A DNA stretch of 40,214 nt, taken from positions 1 through 40,214 of the forward strand of contig QVQF01000119.1 in NCBI GenBank assembly GCA_003584895.1. The letters run 5' to 3'. The stretch comes from Methylococcales bacterium (GTDB lineage Bacteria; Pseudomonadota; Gammaproteobacteria; Methylococcales; Methylomonadaceae). The translations under genes and the position numbers were made by a program. The notes below the pieces were generated by a model that was not told the DNA's origin, made no database searches, and saw only the letters and a program-made list of their open reading frames with translations. This document shows, one piece after another, positions 22,566 to 32,541 of the stretch (its first letter is position 1; each line of letters begins with the position of its first letter).

Positions 22566-24881
22566 ATGAATCAAAAATTTTTTTCTTGCTTACTATTGCT
22601 AGGCCTGCTTGTTTCAAATGCAACCAAAGCTGATGAAGAGTTCGTTGTAAAGGATATTAAGGTTAAAGGCCTACAACGTATCTCCTTAGGCACTGTTTAC
22701 AACTATCTGCCTGTCAATGTCGGCGCAAAATTCTCTCTAGATAACGTCGCACCCTCGGTCAAAGCCTTATTTAAAACTGGCTTTTTCAAAGACGTCTCTA
22801 TGGAACGAGAAGGTTCAACCTTAATCATTAATGTTGTAGAGCGCCCTTCTATTGCTAAAATTGTTTTTGAAGGCAATAAAGATCTCAGTAAAGATGACTT
22901 AACTAAAGCCTTATCTAAAATTGGCTTAGCTGAAGGAAAAATATTTGATCGACAACTTTTGGATAAAGTTGAGCAAGAGTTATCTCGCCAATACCTTAGT
23001 CATGGAAAATATAGCTTAAGAATAAAAACGGAAGTCACCAATCTATCTCGAAACCGTGTCAACATTGAGATAAAGATTTCTGAAGGCAGGGTCACTAAAA
23101 TCAAGCAGATTAATATCGTCGGCAATAATGCCTTTGATGACAAAATGCTGATGAAAAACTTTGAATTAAGTACCTCTAATTTAATATCGTTTTATACAAA
23201 AGACGATCAATATTCTAAGCAGAAGCTACAAGGCGATTTAGAATCACTAAGATCTTATTATTTAGATCGCGGTTATATTAACTTTTCAATTGAATCGACA
23301 CAGGTCGCTATCACCCCTGATAAAAAAGACATTTATGTCACCATCAATGTTAAAGAAGGTGATATTTACAAGCTGTCTAAAGTAAAGCTAGCCGGCAATT
23401 TAGTCGTAGCGCCTGATCAGCTCATTAAATTAGTCAGCGTCGGCCCGGAAGAAACATTCTCCAGAAAAAATGCAACGGAAACATCAAAAGCCATACAAGA
23501 TCGTTTAGGTGATGAAGGCTATGCCTTTGCCAACGTCAATATGGTTCCAGAAATCAACGAAGCTCAGAAAACCGTCGACATGACTTTCTTTGTGGATCCT
23601 GGTAAACGAGTTTATGTACACCGCATTAATTTTCATGGCAATTCTAAAACTCGCGATGAAGTACTGCGACGAGAAATGCGCCAAATGGAAGCTAGCTGGG
23701 CTTCTAGCTCTAAAATTGAACGCTCTAAAACCCGCCTTGAGCGCTTAGGTTACTTTTCATCTACTAACGTAGAAACACCGCCTGTTGTCGGTACTCCTGA
23801 CCAAATTGATGTCAACTATAAAGTCGAAGAAAAAGCATCAGGTAACTTATCGGCAGGGGTTGGTTATTCACAGGTACAAGGTATCGTGTTAAATGCTAAC
23901 ATCGCTCAAGATAATATCTTCGGTTCTGGCAAGCGCGTGAATGTCGCATTTAACAATAGTACCTATATGCGTAGCTATCAATTTGGCTTTAATAATCCTT
24001 ACTTTACCCCTGATGGCGTCAGTCAAGGTTATAATCTTGGCTGGACTACAAGAAACTCCGGCGCTATCAACATTGCCAATTATAATTCTAGCATCGCCAA
24101 TGCCAGCACCAGCTTTGGTTTACCTATCAATGAAACGGATTATTTGTTGTTTACCACTGAGGTAAAACATACCGCATTGGCAGCAACAACTTATTCATCC
24201 TCTCAAATTACCGACTTTATCAGTAATGTAGGTAGTGATTTTATGACCTACAGCCAAGGCATTAACTGGACTCATAATACGCTTAATAAAGCTATCTTCC
24301 CTACTTCAGGCATACAACATCGCATCTCTGGTGTCGGTATGATTCCAGGCAGTGATATAGATTATTACAAGGTAGGTTACCGTCAGCAACGTTATTACCC
24401 CCTTGCCAGAGATTTTATCTTTAAATTAAATGGTGAAATAGGTTATGGCAGCGGCTACATGGGCACTAAAGGCTTGCCGTTCTTTGATAATTATTTTGGT
24501 GGCGGCAATGGCTCAGTGCGTGGCTATAGAAATAACTCGTTAGGACCTAGAGATTCCAATGGCTATCCTATCGGTGGCGCCACCAAAGTCATTGGCAATG
24601 CCGAAGTATTTTTTCCCGTGCCGTTCTTATCAGAAACTAAATCTGTCCGTATGGGCACTTTTTTTGATGCAGGACAGATTAGTGACGGCCTTTCATTAAG
24701 TGGTATGAAATATTCTGCGGGTCTTTCTGGTGAGTGGTTGTCACCCTTCGGAGCCTTATCTGTAAGCGCTGCCTACCCACTCAATGTAGGCTCTTATAGC
24801 TATACGCCAGTAGGAGGAGAATTAACTACCGCTAAAGATCAAACACAGCTCTTTCAATTTAATTTTGGCCAAAATTTCTAA
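22566..24881 (+). CDS. bamA: Outer membrane assembly factor BamA
   Basis: A 771-residue Omp85 protein, the core of the BAM complex that folds outer-membrane beta-barrels. A signal peptide (LLLLGLLVSNATKA, cleavage before DEEFVV near residue 22) is followed by five POTRA domains (about 24-420), then a 16-stranded barrel. The barrel's conserved loop-6 motif is VRGY in GNGSVRGYRNNSLGPR, and the C-terminus ends FQFNFGQNF, with the terminal aromatic residue expected of a barrel. It leads a run bamA-skp-fabZ-lpxA-rnhB of envelope genes. Confidence 0.96.
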   Translation: MNQKFFSCLLLLGLLVSNATKADEEFVVKDIKVKGLQRISLGTVYNYLPVNVGAKFSLDNVAPSVKALFKTGFFKDVSMEREGSTLIINVVERPSIAKIVFEGNKDLSKDDLTKALSKIGLAEGKIFDRQLLDKVEQELSRQYLSHGKYSLRIKTEVTNLSRNRVNIEIKISEGRVTKIKQINIVGNNAFDDKMLMKNFELSTSNLISFYTKDDQYSKQKLQGDLESLRSYYLDRGYINFSIESTQVAITPDKKDIYVTINVKEGDIYKLSKVKLAGNLVVAPDQLIKLVSVGPEETFSRKNATETSKAIQDRLGDEGYAFANVNMVPEINEAQKTVDMTFFVDPGKRVYVHRINFHGNSKTRDEVLRREMRQMEASWASSSKIERSKTRLERLGYFSSTNVETPPVVGTPDQIDVNYKVEEKASGNLSAGVGYSQVQGIVLNANIAQDNIFGSGKRVNVAFNNSTYMRSYQFGFNNPYFTPDGVSQGYNLGWTTRNSGAINIANYNSSIANASTSFGLPINETDYLLFTTEVKHTALAATTYSSSQITDFISNVGSDFMTYSQGINWTHNTLNKAIFPTSGIQHRISGVGMIPGSDIDYYKVGYRQQRYYPLARDFIFKLNGEIGYGSGYMGTKGLPFFDNYFGGGNGSVRGYRNNSLGPRDSNGYPIGGATKVIGNAEVFFPVPFLSETKSVRMGTFFDAGQISDGLSLSGMKYSAGLSGEWLSPFGALSVSAAYPLNVGSYSYTPVGGELTTAKDQTQLFQFNFGQNF

Positions 24882-24986
24882 GAAGTAATTTGGTTTAATA
24901 GAATTAAGCCCTTATAATTTAACGAAATATACTATCCTTTTTATTATTATTATTTTATTTAACTGTCATCGGAGATTTATATAACA

Positions 24987-25490
24987 ATGAAAACAAAAAC
25001 TGCTTTATTTCTAGGCTTAATGTGTGCAACTAATGTGAGTTTTGCTGACTTAAAAGTGGGCGTTATCAATATGAACTTGGTATTGGAACAAGCACCTCAA
25101 ATGGAAAAAGCTAAAAAACGCTTTGACCAAAAATTTGGACCTAGAGGCAAAATACTGGAATCTCAACAAAAAGAACTACAAACTTTAGAAGAAAAGTTGA
25201 ACAAAGATGCTTCGGTCATGAGTGAAGCTGAAAAACAAAAAGCCGGTAAAGACTTTCAAAATAGAATTAGAGATTTCAAAAAAACTGAGCAAGAATTTAA
25301 AGAAGACATTAATGCTAACCGCAATGAAGAACTAGGCAAATTACAGCGTAAAATCGGTGAAGTCGCTAGCGGTATCGCTAAAGATGAAGAATATGACTTA
25401 CTTTTATTATCTGACGTTGTTGTTTATAAAAAAGAACAATTTGACATCACCACTCAAGTTGTAAAAAAACTGTCTACTATTCCTGAATAA
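24987..25490 (+). CDS. skp: Periplasmic chaperone Skp/OmpH
   Basis: A 167-residue secreted protein. Signal peptide to about residue 20 (LFLGLMCATNVSFA), then LKVGVINMNLVLEQAPQMEK and a long charged coiled coil (about 35-120) forming the tentacles of the Skp trimer. It holds unfolded outer-membrane proteins in the periplasm for BamA. CGGAGAT lies before the ATG, and a TATAAT occurs in the gap after bamA, so it may have its own promoter. Directly after it fabZ begins, not the usual lpxD. Confidence 0.92.
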   Translation: MKTKTALFLGLMCATNVSFADLKVGVINMNLVLEQAPQMEKAKKRFDQKFGPRGKILESQQKELQTLEEKLNKDASVMSEAEKQKAGKDFQNRIRDFKKTEQEFKEDINANRNEELGKLQRKIGEVASGIAKDEEYDLLLLSDVVVYKKEQFDITTQVVKKLSTIPE

Positions 25491-25528
25491 CAGCACCTAT
25501 AACCTAACCCATAAGAAGCACTCTATTC

Positions 25529-25972
25529 ATGTCTATAACTTTAGATATATTACAAATACAAGCATTCTTGCCTCATCGATACCCCTTTCTATTGATTGAC
25601 AAGGTGATTGAGTGCGAACCTGGCGTAAGGTTGTTAGGAGTGAAAAATGTCACTTATAACGAACCTTTTTTTCAGGGGCATTTTCCACAAAAGCCTATTA
25701 TGCCGGGCGTACTCATATTAGAAGCGTTAGCGCAATCAACTGGGCTTTTAGCGTCTGAAACAGCCGGCGATGAACTAATCGGCATGATCTACTACTTAGT
25801 GGGTATAGATAAAGCCAAATTTAAACGCCCCGTGGTACCGGGTGACCAACTCATGTTGGAAGCCAAATTCATCAAAAGTAAACGTAATATTTGGGCTTTT
25901 GAATGCCGTGCAGAAGTTGACGGTGAGTTTGTTGCTAGCGCAGAAATCAGATGCGCGGCTGTGGTAAATTGA
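25529..25972 (+). CDS. fabZ: 3-Hydroxyacyl-ACP dehydratase FabZ
   Basis: A 147-residue hot-dog-fold dehydratase of fatty-acid elongation. The catalytic His is in [13 protein letters not shown], and the catalytic Glu in [22 protein letters not shown]. The C-terminal [15 protein letters not shown] fits the family. The stop TGA overlaps a TTG start of lpxA. It shares 3-hydroxyacyl-ACP substrates with lipid A synthesis, which explains the lpx neighbourhood. Confidence 0.95.
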   Translation: MSITLDILQIQAFLPHRYPFLLIDKVIECEPGVRLLGVKNVTYNEPFFQGHFPQKPIMPGVLILEALAQSTGLLASETAGDELIGMIYYLVGIDKAKFKRPVVPGDQLMLEAKFIKSKRNIWAFECRAEVDGEFVASAEIRCAAVVN

Positions 25973-26745
25973 GTTTGATACATCCAACAGCCATCATTGA
26001 TAGCCATGCTGAATTAGCCAATGATGTCACTGTTGGCGCTTTTTCAGTCATCGGAGCGGATGTAAAAATTGAATCCGGTACGGTGATAGGTCCTCATGTT
26101 GTCATAAAAGGTCCTACGTCCATTGGTAAAGATAATCATATCTATCAATTCACTTCCATCGGTGAAGACCCGCAAGATAAAAAGTATGCAGCAGAAATTA
26201 CACGATTAGAAATTGGTGATAGAAATACTATTCGTGAATTTACCTCTATGCATAGAGGGACTCTTCAAGACCAAGGTGTAACTAAAATAGGTGATGATAA
26301 TTTATTCATGGCCTACACGCATGTCGCACATGATTGTGTTATTGGTAATCATGTCATTATGGCCAATGGAGCCTCATTAGCAGGGCATGTACAACTGAAT
26401 AATCATGCTATTTTGGGGGGATTTACTTTAGTTCATCAATTCACCCAAATAGGTCAATTTAGCTTTGCAGCTATGGGTAGTGCCATTACCCAAGATATTC
26501 CTCCATTTATTATGGTCGGTGGTAAGCCAACTAGGCCTCATGGCATTAACTCGGTCGGCATGGAGCGGAATGGCATTTCGGTAGAAGATATTAGATTAAT
26601 CAGAAATGCTTACAAAATCATCTATAAGATGAATTTGCGCTTAGAAGATGCCATTATCCAAATGGAAGAACTGGCGGGAGATAGCAGTGAGCTGTTAAAT
26701 ATGATTAGTTTTTTACGTAATGTACGTAGAGGCATACTACGCTAA
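25969..26745 (+). CDS. lpxA: UDP-GlcNAc O-acyltransferase LpxA
   Basis: About 258 residues of left-handed beta-helix made of hexapeptide repeats ([20 protein letters not shown] onward), which performs the first step of lipid A synthesis. The catalytic His is in [39 protein letters not shown] and the C-terminal helical bundle are typical. The start is ambiguous: TTG 25969, overlapping the fabZ stop (TTGA), gives SLIHPTA as in the family, while ATG 25951 adds six residues that are a shifted reading of fabZ. lpxB, the usual next gene, is replaced by rnhB. Confidence 0.93.
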   Translation: MSLIHPTAIIDSHAELANDVTVGAFSVIGADVKIESGTVIGPHVVIKGPTSIGKDNHIYQFTSIGEDPQDKKYAAEITRLEIGDRNTIREFTSMHRGTLQDQGVTKIGDDNLFMAYTHVAHDCVIGNHVIMANGASLAGHVQLNNHAILGGFTLVHQFTQIGQFSFAAMGSAITQDIPPFIMVGGKPTRPHGINSVGMERNGISVEDIRLIRNAYKIIYKMNLRLEDAIIQMEELAGDSSELLNMISFLRNVRRGILR

Positions 26746-26800
26746 GATTGAATTCCTCCAAAAACTGCTTTCTAAGTACCCACGCATCAGTCCTGTTGCC

Positions 26801-27424
26801 ATGAATATCCGACAACAAAACCTTCCCAATAAAATTCATTTGATGGCTGGCATAGATGAAGCAGGGCGAGGACCACTAGCAGGGCCGGTAGTAGCGGCGG
26901 CTGTTATTCTTGATCCACAATGGCCTATTGATGGCTTAGCTGACTCAAAAATACTGAGTAAACTTAAACGTGAAAGCCTTGCTAAACTCATTAAAGCACA
27001 AGCTCTAAGCTGGTCTATAGCGGTTGCTAGTGTCGAAGAAATTGATGAGCTCAACATCTTACAAGCAACCTTACTGGCTATGCAGCGCGCAGTTAATGGA
27101 CTGCATATTCAGCCAGATGAAGCCTTAGTCGATGGCAACCAAACGCCTAAGCTATTAATGCCCACGCTAGCCATTATAAAAGGCGATAGTAAGATACCGG
27201 CTATCAGCGCTGCCTCAATTATTGCAAAAGTTGAGCGTGACAGCCTGATGCTTGCTTATCATCAACTGCACCCCCATTATTCGTTCCATTTACATCAAGG
27301 TTACGGAACGAAGCTACATTTAGCCGAAATAGCACAATTCGGTTTTTTAGAGATACACAGAAAATCGTTCAATCCTTTAAGAACCCTACTCAGCCAACAA
27401 ACGTTACTAGAGACCAATCGGTAA
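26801..27424 (+). CDS. rnhB: Ribonuclease HII
   Basis: A 207-residue RNase HII that removes ribonucleotides and RNA primers from DNA. The active-site [13 protein letters not shown] motif comes early, followed by VDGNQ, KGDSK-type residues and [12 protein letters not shown] with HQGYGTKLH. The chosen ATG 26801 gives [20 protein letters not shown]; the ORF is open upstream into lpxA but without similarity. Its last 18 bases overlap the 3' end of srkA on the other strand. Confidence 0.94.
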   Translation: MNIRQQNLPNKIHLMAGIDEAGRGPLAGPVVAAAVILDPQWPIDGLADSKILSKLKRESLAKLIKAQALSWSIAVASVEEIDELNILQATLLAMQRAVNGLHIQPDEALVDGNQTPKLLMPTLAIIKGDSKIPAISAASIIAKVERDSLMLAYHQLHPHYSFHLHQGYGTKLHLAEIAQFGFLEIHRKSFNPLRTLLSQQTLLETNR

Positions 27425-28393
27425 CTCATCCATTAAGGCAATCTGTTCACGTAACTCAATGATTCTATCTTGCCAATAGCGAGGATTATTAAACCAAGGG
27501 AAAGCCATAGGAAACGCAGGATCATCCCAACGCTTTGCAATCCATGCCGAATAATGCAGCAAGCGCAAAGTACGTAAAGCTTCCAGTATATGCAGTTCCA
27601 TGACATTAAAATCATAGAATACTTTATAGCCATCAAGTAGATGTTTAAGCTGAAAACTCATCTCCTCACGATCACCGGACAGTAACATCCATAGATCTTG
27701 AATCGCAGGACCCATTCGACTATCATCAAAATCCACAAAATGAGGACCGTCATCCGTCCATAAAATATTACCGGGATAACAATCACCATGTAGCCTTAGC
27801 GTTTTTAGTTTGCCGGCACGCTCAAAGCATCGCTTTACCGCATCCAAGGCATGGGCGCTAGTGCTGCTATAAGCATCCAATAGATCAGCAGGAATAAAAT
27901 CATGCTTAAGCAGATAATCCCTAGGCTCATCACCAAAATTAAGCACACTTAATACAGGACGCACCTTAAAAGGTTTTGTCGCGCCTACTGCATGTATACG
28001 GCCGATAAAGCGCCCCATCCATTCTAGCTTTTCGCGACTATCAATTTCAGGGACACGCCCGCCTTGCTTAGGAAAAACTGAAAACCTAAAACCCTCAAGC
28101 TGATTAAGGGTCTGAGTTCCGATCAAGATTAAAGGTGGGACTACCGGTATTTCATTGTCGGCCAACTCCTGAACAAAACTGTGCTCTTCTAAGATGGCAT
28201 CGTCGGTCCAGCGCTGAGGTCGGTAAAATTTGGTGACCACCGTATCTGCGTTTTCTATGCCCACCTGATAAACACGGTTTTCATAGCTATTTAGCGCCAA
28301 CAAGCGACCGTCACCAGACAGCCCTACACTTGTCATTGCATGAAGCACAAAGTCGGGAGTTAATGCTGAAAAAGGGGTTAAATGTGTATTCAT
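27407..28393 (-). CDS. srkA: Stress response kinase A (SrkA/YihE)
   Basis: A 328-residue aminoglycoside-phosphotransferase-fold Ser/Thr kinase. Catalytic loop [11 protein letters not shown] and metal-binding [19 protein letters not shown], with N-terminal [19 protein letters not shown] (nucleotide loop), are those of SrkA/RdoA, which protects cells under oxidative or envelope stress. It converges on rnhB with an 18-bp overlap of coding ends, so transcripts of the two are partly antisense. No dsbA partner gene is adjacent, unlike E. coli. Confidence 0.92.
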   Translation of the reverse strand: MNTHLTPFSALTPDFVLHAMTSVGLSGDGRLLALNSYENRVYQVGIENADTVVTKFYRPQRWTDDAILEEHSFVQELADNEIPVVPPLILIGTQTLNQLEGFRFSVFPKQGGRVPEIDSREKLEWMGRFIGRIHAVGATKPFKVRPVLSVLNFGDEPRDYLLKHDFIPADLLDAYSSTSAHALDAVKRCFERAGKLKTLRLHGDCYPGNILWTDDGPHFVDFDDSRMGPAIQDLWMLLSGDREEMSFQLKHLLDGYKVFYDFNVMELHILEALRTLRLLHYSAWIAKRWDDPAFPMAFPWFNNPRYWQDRIIELREQIALMDELPIGL

Positions 28394-28456
28394 GGTTTTA
28401 TTGTAACGTTGAATACACTTTATATTAGAGATAATTCATTTACTAACGGAGATAAA

Positions 28457-28499
28457 ACTAATACAGCCTCATTTTTAAATGAATTGAGGCTGTATTAGT
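28457..28499 (-). terminator. Intrinsic terminator of topA
   Basis: Perfect 15-bp arms ACTAATACAGCCTCA (28457-28471) and TGAGGCTGTATTAGT (28485-28499), with a 13-base loop. On the minus strand it is followed by TTTTATC. It lies one base past the 36-bp palindrome that spans the topA stop codon. Confidence 0.8.
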
Positions 28500-28500
28500 A

Positions 28501-28536
28501 CCCCAAAGAAACGGTTAGCTAACCGTTTCTTTGGGG
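28501..28536. repeat. Perfect 36-bp palindrome over the topA stop
   Basis: Every base of the 36 pairs with its mirror: left half CCCCAAAGAAACGGTTAG, right half CTAACCGTTTCTTTGGGG, with no loop. The minus-strand TAA stop of topA (28517-28515) lies just past the centre, and the last residues PKETVS are encoded by one arm. Together with the next hairpin it makes a tandem stem-loop 3' end. Confidence 0.9.
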
Positions 28537-30839
28537 CCATGAACATCTAAAGGGTCACCTTCATAAGGCGTGGCATAACTGCAATCTTTCTGGGGACAAA
28601 CTTTTTCGATACCACGTCGTTTAGTTTCTTTTACTGTCAAAATTGGCCAATGACAATCTGGGCAACTTTCTTTGATAGGCGCATTCCAGAGTGCATACTT
28701 ACACTTTGGATATACCGAACAAGAATAAAATATTTTGCCATTGCGAGACTTACGTTTAAAAATCACGCCTTTTTTACACTCAGGACATTCAACGCCCGTA
28801 TCGGCAGGTTTCTCTAAGGGCTCGATATGACGGCAGGTTGGATAACCGCTACAACCAATAAATTTACCATAGCGACCTATTTTAAAAACTAAAGGTGATT
28901 CGCATTCTGGACAGACTCTACCTTCAACGGTTTCTGATTCTTCCGTTGCATTAGCATCATCATTCAAATTTCGTGTATAGGAACACTCTGGATAATGAGT
29001 ACAGCCAATAAAGCGACCATTTCGACCCAAACGAATGGATAATGGACTTTCACATTCAGGACATTTCTCATCTATCGCTTCCTGAGTAACATCTTTACGC
29101 TGTACGCTAGCGTCTTTTTCTTGAATCATGACATTAAAAGGCTGCCAGAATTCATGCATTAATGGAATCCAATCCTTTTCACCACGAGAAACGGCATCTA
29201 ATTCATCTTCTAAATTAGCCGTAAAATCGTAATCAACATATTTGGTAAAATGTTCCGTTAGAAACTTATTGACGATTCTACCGACATCCGTAGGGTAAAA
29301 ACGCTTATTGTCTAAAGTAACATATTCACGATTTTGCAGAGTCGAGATAATAGACGCATAGGTTGAAGGTCGTCCTATGCCATGCTCTTCTAAGGACTTA
29401 ACTAAGCTGGCCTCACCATAACGGGGGGGTGGATCAGTAAAGTGCTGTCCGGCAATGATATCATTTAGAGGAATTGGACGACCTTCTTCTAATGGCGGTA
29501 AAAAGCTTTCTTTATCGTCACTTTCTTTACTGTCATCTTTTCCTTCCAAATAAACTGACATAAACCCGGGCGTGGCAATGGTGGAACCCGTTGCTCTAAA
29601 CACATGTTTGCCATCGCCACAGCTTAAATCCACAGCGACCATATTAAGGGTTGCATGAATCATCTGACAGGCTATAGTGCGTTTCCAGATTAAATCGTAC
29701 AGCTTGTATTGTTCAATACTGAGATGGTCTTTTATCTGACTAGGTAGATATCTAGGATAAGTGGGGCGTATCGCCTCATGAGCTTCTTGAGCATTCTTTG
29801 ATTTGGTCTTAAATAATCGAGGTTCTTTGGGCACATTTTCAGCGCCGTATTTTTCCGCAATCAAGGCACGCATATCCTCAACAGCTTCTACCGATAAGTT
29901 GACCGAATCGGTACGCATATAGGTAATCAGACCTTCTGTTTCTCCACCTATATCAATACCTTCATACAGTTGCTGGGCAACTATCATGGTACGTTTGGTA
30001 GTAAAGCCTAATTTACGAGAAGCTTCTTGTTGCAGGGTAGAGGTTATAAAAGGCGGCGCTGGATTACGTTTCTGCTGTTTCTTTTCTAATTTAGAGACTA
30101 ATAACTGACCATCGGCAGCAGAAAGTAAGGCTTGCTTGGTTTTTTCTGCCAACTCTTCATCAGTAATACTAAATTGAGTTAGTTTTTCATTATCAAACTG
30201 TGTCAATTTGGCTTTAAAGTTTTGATCATGTGCCGTGAGTGCGGCATCAATAGTCCAATATTCACGGGTTTTAAACGCTTCTATTTCTAGTTCTCGTTCA
30301 ACTATCATCCGTAAAGCAGGACTTTGTACTCGACCGGCCGACAATCCCCTACGTATTTTTTTCCACAATAAAGGTGATAACTTAAAGCCAACTAAATAAT
30401 CTAAAGCGCGTCTAGCTTGCTGAGCATTGATTAAATTAATCGCTAACTGAGCCGGATTAGCAATCGCTTCAGTTACAGCTTTTTTAGTGATCTCATGAAA
30501 AACAACGCGATACACAGGCTTATCTTTAAGCAATTTCTTTTCTTTTAGTAGCTCATACAAATGCCAAGAAATCGCCTCCCCCTCTCTATCAGGATCGGTT
30601 GCTAAATATAAAGTATCTGCAGATTTAAGCGCTTTACTAATAGCTTGAACATGACGCTGATTACGTTCAATGATTTCGTATTTCATTGCAAAATCATTAT
30701 TGGGATCAACAGCACCTTCTTTAGGAACAAGATCACGGACATGGCCATAAGAGGCTAATACCTGAAAATCTTTACCCAAGTATTTTTCAATAGTTTTGGC
30801 TTTTGCAGGCGATTCTACAATGACGAGATTTTTACTCAT
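28515..30839 (-). CDS. topA: DNA topoisomerase I
   Basis: A 774-residue type IA topoisomerase relaxing negative supercoils. The Toprim domain starts NLVIVESPAKAKTIEKYLG and has TDPDREGEAI (about 81-90). The nucleophile is Y307 in GLITYMRTDS. Four C-terminal zinc-ribbon motifs start at CPECESPL, CPECESPLVFK, CPECKKGVIFK and CPDCHWP; the fourth closes with VCPQKDC. Length is that of a short-tail gammaproteobacterial TopA. The start has no Shine-Dalgarno and follows a TTTAGCC-repeat leader. Two tandem palindromes form the 3' end. Confidence 0.96.
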   Translation of the reverse strand: MSKNLVIVESPAKAKTIEKYLGKDFQVLASYGHVRDLVPKEGAVDPNNDFAMKYEIIERNQRHVQAISKALKSADTLYLATDPDREGEAISWHLYELLKEKKLLKDKPVYRVVFHEITKKAVTEAIANPAQLAINLINAQQARRALDYLVGFKLSPLLWKKIRRGLSAGRVQSPALRMIVERELEIEAFKTREYWTIDAALTAHDQNFKAKLTQFDNEKLTQFSITDEELAEKTKQALLSAADGQLLVSKLEKKQQKRNPAPPFITSTLQQEASRKLGFTTKRTMIVAQQLYEGIDIGGETEGLITYMRTDSVNLSVEAVEDMRALIAEKYGAENVPKEPRLFKTKSKNAQEAHEAIRPTYPRYLPSQIKDHLSIEQYKLYDLIWKRTIACQMIHATLNMVAVDLSCGDGKHVFRATGSTIATPGFMSVYLEGKDDSKESDDKESFLPPLEEGRPIPLNDIIAGQHFTDPPPRYGEASLVKSLEEHGIGRPSTYASIISTLQNREYVTLDNKRFYPTDVGRIVNKFLTEHFTKYVDYDFTANLEDELDAVSRGEKDWIPLMHEFWQPFNVMIQEKDASVQRKDVTQEAIDEKCPECESPLSIRLGRNGRFIGCTHYPECSYTRNLNDDANATEESETVEGRVCPECESPLVFKIGRYGKFIGCSGYPTCRHIEPLEKPADTGVECPECKKGVIFKRKSRNGKIFYSCSVYPKCKYALWNAPIKESCPDCHWPILTVKETKRRGIEKVCPQKDCSYATPYEGDPLDVHGPKETVS

Positions 30840-30942
30840 TTAATTAAAAGGGCTAAAGACGAAAGGTTAATGGCTAAAGGCTAAAGGCTAAAGGCGAAAA
30901 TGTACATTCTTTTTTGCCTTTAGTCTTTTTCCTTTCGCCTGA
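30840..30942 (-). repeat. Pyrimidine-array leader element before topA
   Basis: Read on the minus strand: a purine-rich arm (GGCGAAAGGAAAAAG, ending near 30909), a short AT spacer with TGTACA, then CGCCTTTAGCCTTTAGCC and related heptamers up to the topA ATG. The arms are inverted and could form a long hairpin in the 5' leader. It is the same kind of array, in the same orientation, as that before pilB (8458-8505). No other feature fills the topA-smg gap. Confidence 0.6.
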
Positions 30943-30946
30943 TGTA

Positions 30947-31414
30947 TTAATGCAAATAAGTGGGGATTAGATTATAAACAATGTCTTCCATTCTAGAAAA
31001 AGCAATTTCCTCGTCAGGTTGACTTAATAAAATCATCAAAACTATCCATTTCAGTTTTTCCATTGAAATTTCTTCATTTTCTAAAGCCATAGCCCGATCT
31101 ATTACAATTTCTCGATTAACAGAATTCAAAATTCCATTTTGCTCCAGAAACATAATAAGGTTACGGCACTCAATATCCAGCTTTGCAATTTCCTGAGAGC
31201 AGAATATACGAAAGGTAGCTGTAACACTTGATTTTACGGTTTGCTGTAGACTCAGCGAATCAAGCCAATCAAAAGCCTTATTAACTTCACAAGATTCAAA
31301 ACCTGCTTCCAACAACTCTGTTCTAATGACATCAGTATCAGGAAACATCTCTATTTCCTCTTCCATGTAGTTCTCAAACAAATACATTAAAACATCAAAA
31401 ATATTTTCTTTCAT
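30947..31414 (-). CDS. smg: Smg family protein (DUF494)
   Basis: A 155-residue Smg protein: MKENIFDVLMYLFENYMEEE is the family N-terminus, then the acidic middle and EQNGILNSVNREIVIDRAMAL and KWIVLMILLSQPDEE. Function is unknown. It is regularly found between dprA and topA in gammaproteobacteria, as here. It is downstream of dprA with a 20-bp gap and is probably cotranscribed with it. Confidence 0.92.
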   Translation of the reverse strand: MKENIFDVLMYLFENYMEEEIEMFPDTDVIRTELLEAGFESCEVNKAFDWLDSLSLQQTVKSSVTATFRIFCSQEIAKLDIECRNLIMFLEQNGILNSVNREIVIDRAMALENEEISMEKLKWIVLMILLSQPDEEIAFSRMEDIVYNLIPTYLH

Positions 31415-31434
31415 AAGTAGGCTTACTGCTTAAT

Positions 31435-32541
31435 TTATTTTATTCTCATATAACAACCGCCAGCGATTGCTTCTAGGTAACCTTGCAACTCCAAAATTAA
31501 AAGCATTGAAGAGATAGATTCAATAGATAAATCACTATTTTCAACCAAATAATCAATAGAAGTTGGGCTAAACATGACACGATTCAATAATGTTTGTTGC
31601 TCTAGGTCAAGTGTTGATTGCATAGCAACCGGCAACATTTCTTTATCTTGTTGATAAACAACATTTAATTCCTCAAGAATATCTTGCGTTGTTTCAACAA
31701 GTTTTGCACCTTCACGGATCAATGCATTACATCCTCTTGCCAAAGGATTATGAATAGACCCCGGTATGGCAAATACCTCACGATTTTGTTCTAAGGCCAT
31801 TTTAGCGGTAATCAATGAGCCACTTTGTATAGCAGCCTCAACCACTAGCAAACCTTGGCATAACCCACTGATGATACGATTACGTCTAGGAAAATGATTA
31901 GATTTAGCAAGAGTGCCTGGTGGAAACTCTGAAACCATCAAGCCCGTTTCAACAATTTCAAGCGCCAAATCTTTATGCCTAGCAGGATAAACACGATCCA
32001 AACCCGTACCGGTAACGGCAATAGTATAACCTTGAGCCGCTAAGGCACCTCGATGACTTGCGCCATCGATACCTAAAGCCAATCCACTAGTAATAACAAA
32101 GCCAAACTGAGATAGTTGCTTTGCAAAATCGAAAGCCGTTTCTACACCTATCGAAGAAGGATTGCGACTACCCACAATAGCAATTTGTGGCAATGCCAAT
32201 AATTCGGGATTACCGCGTATAAATAATATCGGTGGCGGATCAGAAATTTCCTTTAATTGACTAGGATAATTTGCATCATTAAAAGTAATAACCCCATTAT
32301 TTTCTAATGCTAACCATTCGAGATCATAAGCTATACTTGCCCAGTCCGGATTCTTGATGGCTTGGATAATAGCACTTTTTAAACCTAAAGCCGACAATGC
32401 GGCTGTTGATTCAGCATATAACTGCTCAGGAGTATGCTGTTCTAGCAAATTAAGAAACGTTCGAGTACCAACACCCTGCACACGAGACAATACTAACCAG
32501 TACTTTAAATTTTCATTTATCGAGTCAGTGGCGATATTCAA
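31435..32541 (-). CDS. dprA: DNA-processing protein DprA (Smf)
   Basis: A 368-residue DprA that loads RecA on incoming single-stranded DNA in natural transformation. N-terminal helical (SAM-like) part VLSRVQGVGTRTFLNLLEQH, then the Rossmann core with IAIVGSRNPSSIGVETA, ITSGLALGIDGASHRGAL, TIAVTGTGLDRVYPARH and FPRRNRIISGLCQGLLVVEA. A C-terminal winged-helix (DML1-like) closes with LQGYLEAIAGGCYMRIK. It overlaps the upstream LysM-like gene by four bases (ATGA). With the pilBC genes in the window it fits a competence-capable cell, though that is inference. Confidence 0.95.
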   Translation of the reverse strand: MNIATDSINENLKYWLVLSRVQGVGTRTFLNLLEQHTPEQLYAESTAALSALGLKSAIIQAIKNPDWASIAYDLEWLALENNGVITFNDANYPSQLKEISDPPPILFIRGNPELLALPQIAIVGSRNPSSIGVETAFDFAKQLSQFGFVITSGLALGIDGASHRGALAAQGYTIAVTGTGLDRVYPARHKDLALEIVETGLMVSEFPPGTLAKSNHFPRRNRIISGLCQGLLVVEAAIQSGSLITAKMALEQNREVFAIPGSIHNPLARGCNALIREGAKLVETTQDILEELNVVYQQDKEMLPVAMQSTLDLEQQTLLNRVMFSPTSIDYLVENSDLSIESISSMLLILELQGYLEAIAGGCYMRIK

